Shown: piece by piece, positions 28,797 to 29,886 of the stretch
Layout: each line of letters starts with the position of its first letter
Position numbering within the stretch: the first letter of the stretch is position 1
Source: a virus
Length of the DNA stretch: 29,886 bases
Virus record (IMG/VR): IMGVR_UViG_3300046665_000413
Span: 1-29,886 of that record
Direction: 5' to 3' (one strand)
The notes under the pieces: model-generated
What the model saw: only the letters and a program-made list of their open reading frames with translations
The model's database searches: none
What the model was told of the DNA's origin: nothing
Made by a program: the position numbers and the translations under genes

Positions 28797-29512
28797 TATA
28801 GTCCGATTTCTTTCTTAGTTTTATCGATTTTATTAATCAACTGTTTCTTAATGTAATTGTAGCGATTAATGTTCACACCTAGCTTTGCTGCGATTTGTGG
28901 TGCTGGCATTTCTTTTACATTATCAAGAATAAATTTTTCATCAGGAGTTAGCTGACTTAGGAGATACTCCATAAGCTCGGCATTCTCGTTGTATTGCGTA
29001 AACTCAGCTGGTTTATCCGATGCTGATTCACTCAAGTCAGAGTATAGAGAATTCTTGTATTTTACAACTTGAGCTTTGGACCAGCCAAGAGACTTAGCTA
29101 GTTCTTCTTCGGTTGGATCACGATTGAGCTGATCTGCCAATTCTTGATTGCTAGCGTTCCATTGACGGTACAATAGCTGCATATTTTCCGGAAGACGAAC
29201 AGCATTTTGATATTTGTAATTTAGTCTTCGAACACGCTGGAGATAGTTCGTTACGTGAGTCGATAACTGCGTACCCTTTGAAGGATCGTAGGTCTTAATA
29301 CCATTGATAGCCCATTTTTTAGCTTCTGCACTCAAAGCAGCGCTAGGAAGACTACCTGATTGACGATTAACTTCTTGGAAGATAACGCCACTGAGCTGAT
29401 TTACAAGCTTGCCAAGATCATGCTTACTACCAGTCTGTTTCCATTGGTCAAACAGTTCTCGGTCTTTTGATCGATAATCGATAAACTCTGGCTTTGCTGT
29501 TTCTTCTGTCAT
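28796..29512 (-). CDS. Sigma-70-family RNA polymerase sigma factor
   Basis: The 238-aa protein shows region 2 (58-108), including YDPSKGTQLSTHVTNYLQRVRR, the DPSKGxxFSTxxxxxIRR-type segment that binds the -10 element and RNA polymerase. Region 3 is at 115-155 (RDPTEEELAKSLGWSKAQV). A region 4 helix-turn-helix lies at 185-225 (LSQLTPDEKFILDNVKEMPAPQIAAKLGVNI). It would redirect host RNA polymerase to phage late promoters, like T4 gp55 or SPO1-type sigma factors. Placement inside a virion gene operon, with TAATG-type overlaps, is unusual and could tie late transcription to structural gene expression. Confidence 0.85.
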   Translation of the reverse strand: MTEETAKPEFIDYRSKDRELFDQWKQTGSKHDLGKLVNQLSGVIFQEVNRQSGSLPSAALSAEAKKWAINGIKTYDPSKGTQLSTHVTNYLQRVRRLNYKYQNAVRLPENMQLLYRQWNASNQELADQLNRDPTEEELAKSLGWSKAQVVKYKNSLYSDLSESASDKPAEFTQYNENAELMEYLLSQLTPDEKFILDNVKEMPAPQIAAKLGVNINRYNYIKKQLINKIDKTKKEIGL

Positions 29513-29739
29513 TATAAGTAAACGCTGTAGTTGCTGTATACGCTATTTACATACCCAATCATATAGGCTTGTAGTCTAGCGGAAAATTTCTGCATCACGA
29601 AACAATCGTCTGCCCAGGATGTATCCGACAACATCCCAGATTGGTAAATGTTTGTCGGGATATTAACGCTTCTAGGCAGCCCGCCTTTAACTTCTCCAAG
29701 GGCTGCGAATCCATCTGTAATAGTTGATGCAATTGTCAT
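29512..29739 (-). CDS. Small protein of unknown function (75 aa)
   Basis: The sequence MTIASTITDGFAALGEVKGGLPRSVNIPTNIYQSGMLSDTSWADD ends with an amphipathic C-terminal half (CFVMQKFSARLQAYMIGYVNSVYSNYSVYL). No family is recognised. It overlaps the sigma-factor gene start by one base, and AAGGAGT lies upstream. It might be a small virion or scaffold protein or a regulator of the sigma factor next to it. Confidence 0.5.
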   Translation of the reverse strand: MTIASTITDGFAALGEVKGGLPRSVNIPTNIYQSGMLSDTSWADDCFVMQKFSARLQAYMIGYVNSVYSNYSVYL

Positions 29740-29755
29740 AGTGTTATTTTACTCC

Positions 29756-29886
29756 TTAAGCTACGTGACCGCCAACTTCAGAAGAACTAGTTGTGTTATC
29801 TGGAGTCTTGGCCGTAGCCTGAGAATTGTTAATGAAGTCAGCAACTTCCTGATAATCCAAGAACAAGCTAGCACCAGGTTCAAGCA
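29756..29886 (-). CDS. C-terminal end of a minus-strand protein (5' truncated by window edge)
   Basis: Reading the minus strand from 29884 gives 42 residues, LEPGASLFLDYQEVADFINNSQ and then a Thr/Ser-rich tail ending EVGGHVA, with TAA at 29758-29756. The start lies outside the window. The Ser/Thr/Asn-rich disordered tail is common in virion proteins, but no motif is visible. Confidence 0.55.
   Translation of the reverse strand, partial: LEPGASLFLDYQEVADFINNSQATAKTPDNTTSSSEVGGHVA

Overview
This window is part of a large tailed bacteriophage with a contractile tail that infects a Gram-negative host. Evidence for that: a baseplate J-type protein, a PAAR spike tip, tail fibres with an assembly protein, a GH19 endolysin, and a two-component spanin pair that only makes sense with an outer membrane. 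Two strand blocks converge on a bidirectional terminator at 9725-9754. The plus-strand block (1-9719) holds RNA and accessory or metabolic genes. The minus-strand block (9773-29886) holds the lysis and tail or baseplate genes. Two homing endonuclease genes have landed in the minus block in antisense orientation.

The most unusual part is 136-3705. A gene-free stretch of about 1.9 kb lies upstream of a complete Ro60/TROVE protein (2074-3705). Inside it are eight consecutive modules (679-1609) built like Y RNAs, the noncoding partners of Ro60. Each module has an outer stem of 6-8 bp followed by CCG, then 10-13 nt later TTATC after a second stem. Human Y1 has the same CCGA...GAGTTATCT arrangement, and most modules also have CTT(T)G before the 3' strand. 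Three modules (768-831, 1026-1089, 1279-1341) are minimal, about 63 nt. They alternate with longer ones. Two of the long ones (886-1016, 1351-1480) carry a circularly permuted tRNA-like domain, ordered T arm, 3' acceptor strand, loop, 5' acceptor strand, D arm, and joined to the Y stem where the anticodon arm would be. That is the YrlA architecture. One (1494-1609) carries a non-permuted four-way cloverleaf with a canonical T loop. One (1100-1269) has a different insert. A TGGTATAAT extended -10 promoter ends 7 nt before the first promoter-proximal module. A strong intrinsic terminator (1993-2032) ends the RNA region, and Ro60 follows with its own good ribosome-binding site. Two further structured, gene-free stretches flank the array (136-678 and 1610-1992).

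After Ro60 comes a 559-nt imperfect palindrome (3766-4324) with an AT-rich centre. It is studded with CTGGACA/TGTCCAG heptamers and is a candidate replication origin or partition/operator site. A tightly overlapped plus-strand operon follows: a zinc deaminase, an unknown protein, a DHH/DHHA1 phosphoesterase, an unknown, a DUF6378-like protein, a small overlapping zinc-ribbon candidate starting with GTG, two unknowns, a dimeric dUTPase and a proline/glutamate-rich unknown. The deaminase and dUTPase point to control of dUTP/dUMP pools.

The minus block, read in its transcription direction from the right edge, contains: a partial gene, a small protein, a sigma-70-family factor, several virion proteins, baseplate J (with tandem and apparently nested repeats), a large baseplate protein, small tail proteins, three paralogous tail fibres and an assembly protein, a permuted papain-like protease and membrane proteins. 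After these come the lysis cassette (endolysin, holin, i-spanin, o-spanin), a BppU-like protein, PAAR, a small protein, an SGNH hydrolase and two further structural or membrane proteins. Assignments come from reading motifs by eye; no database search was run.
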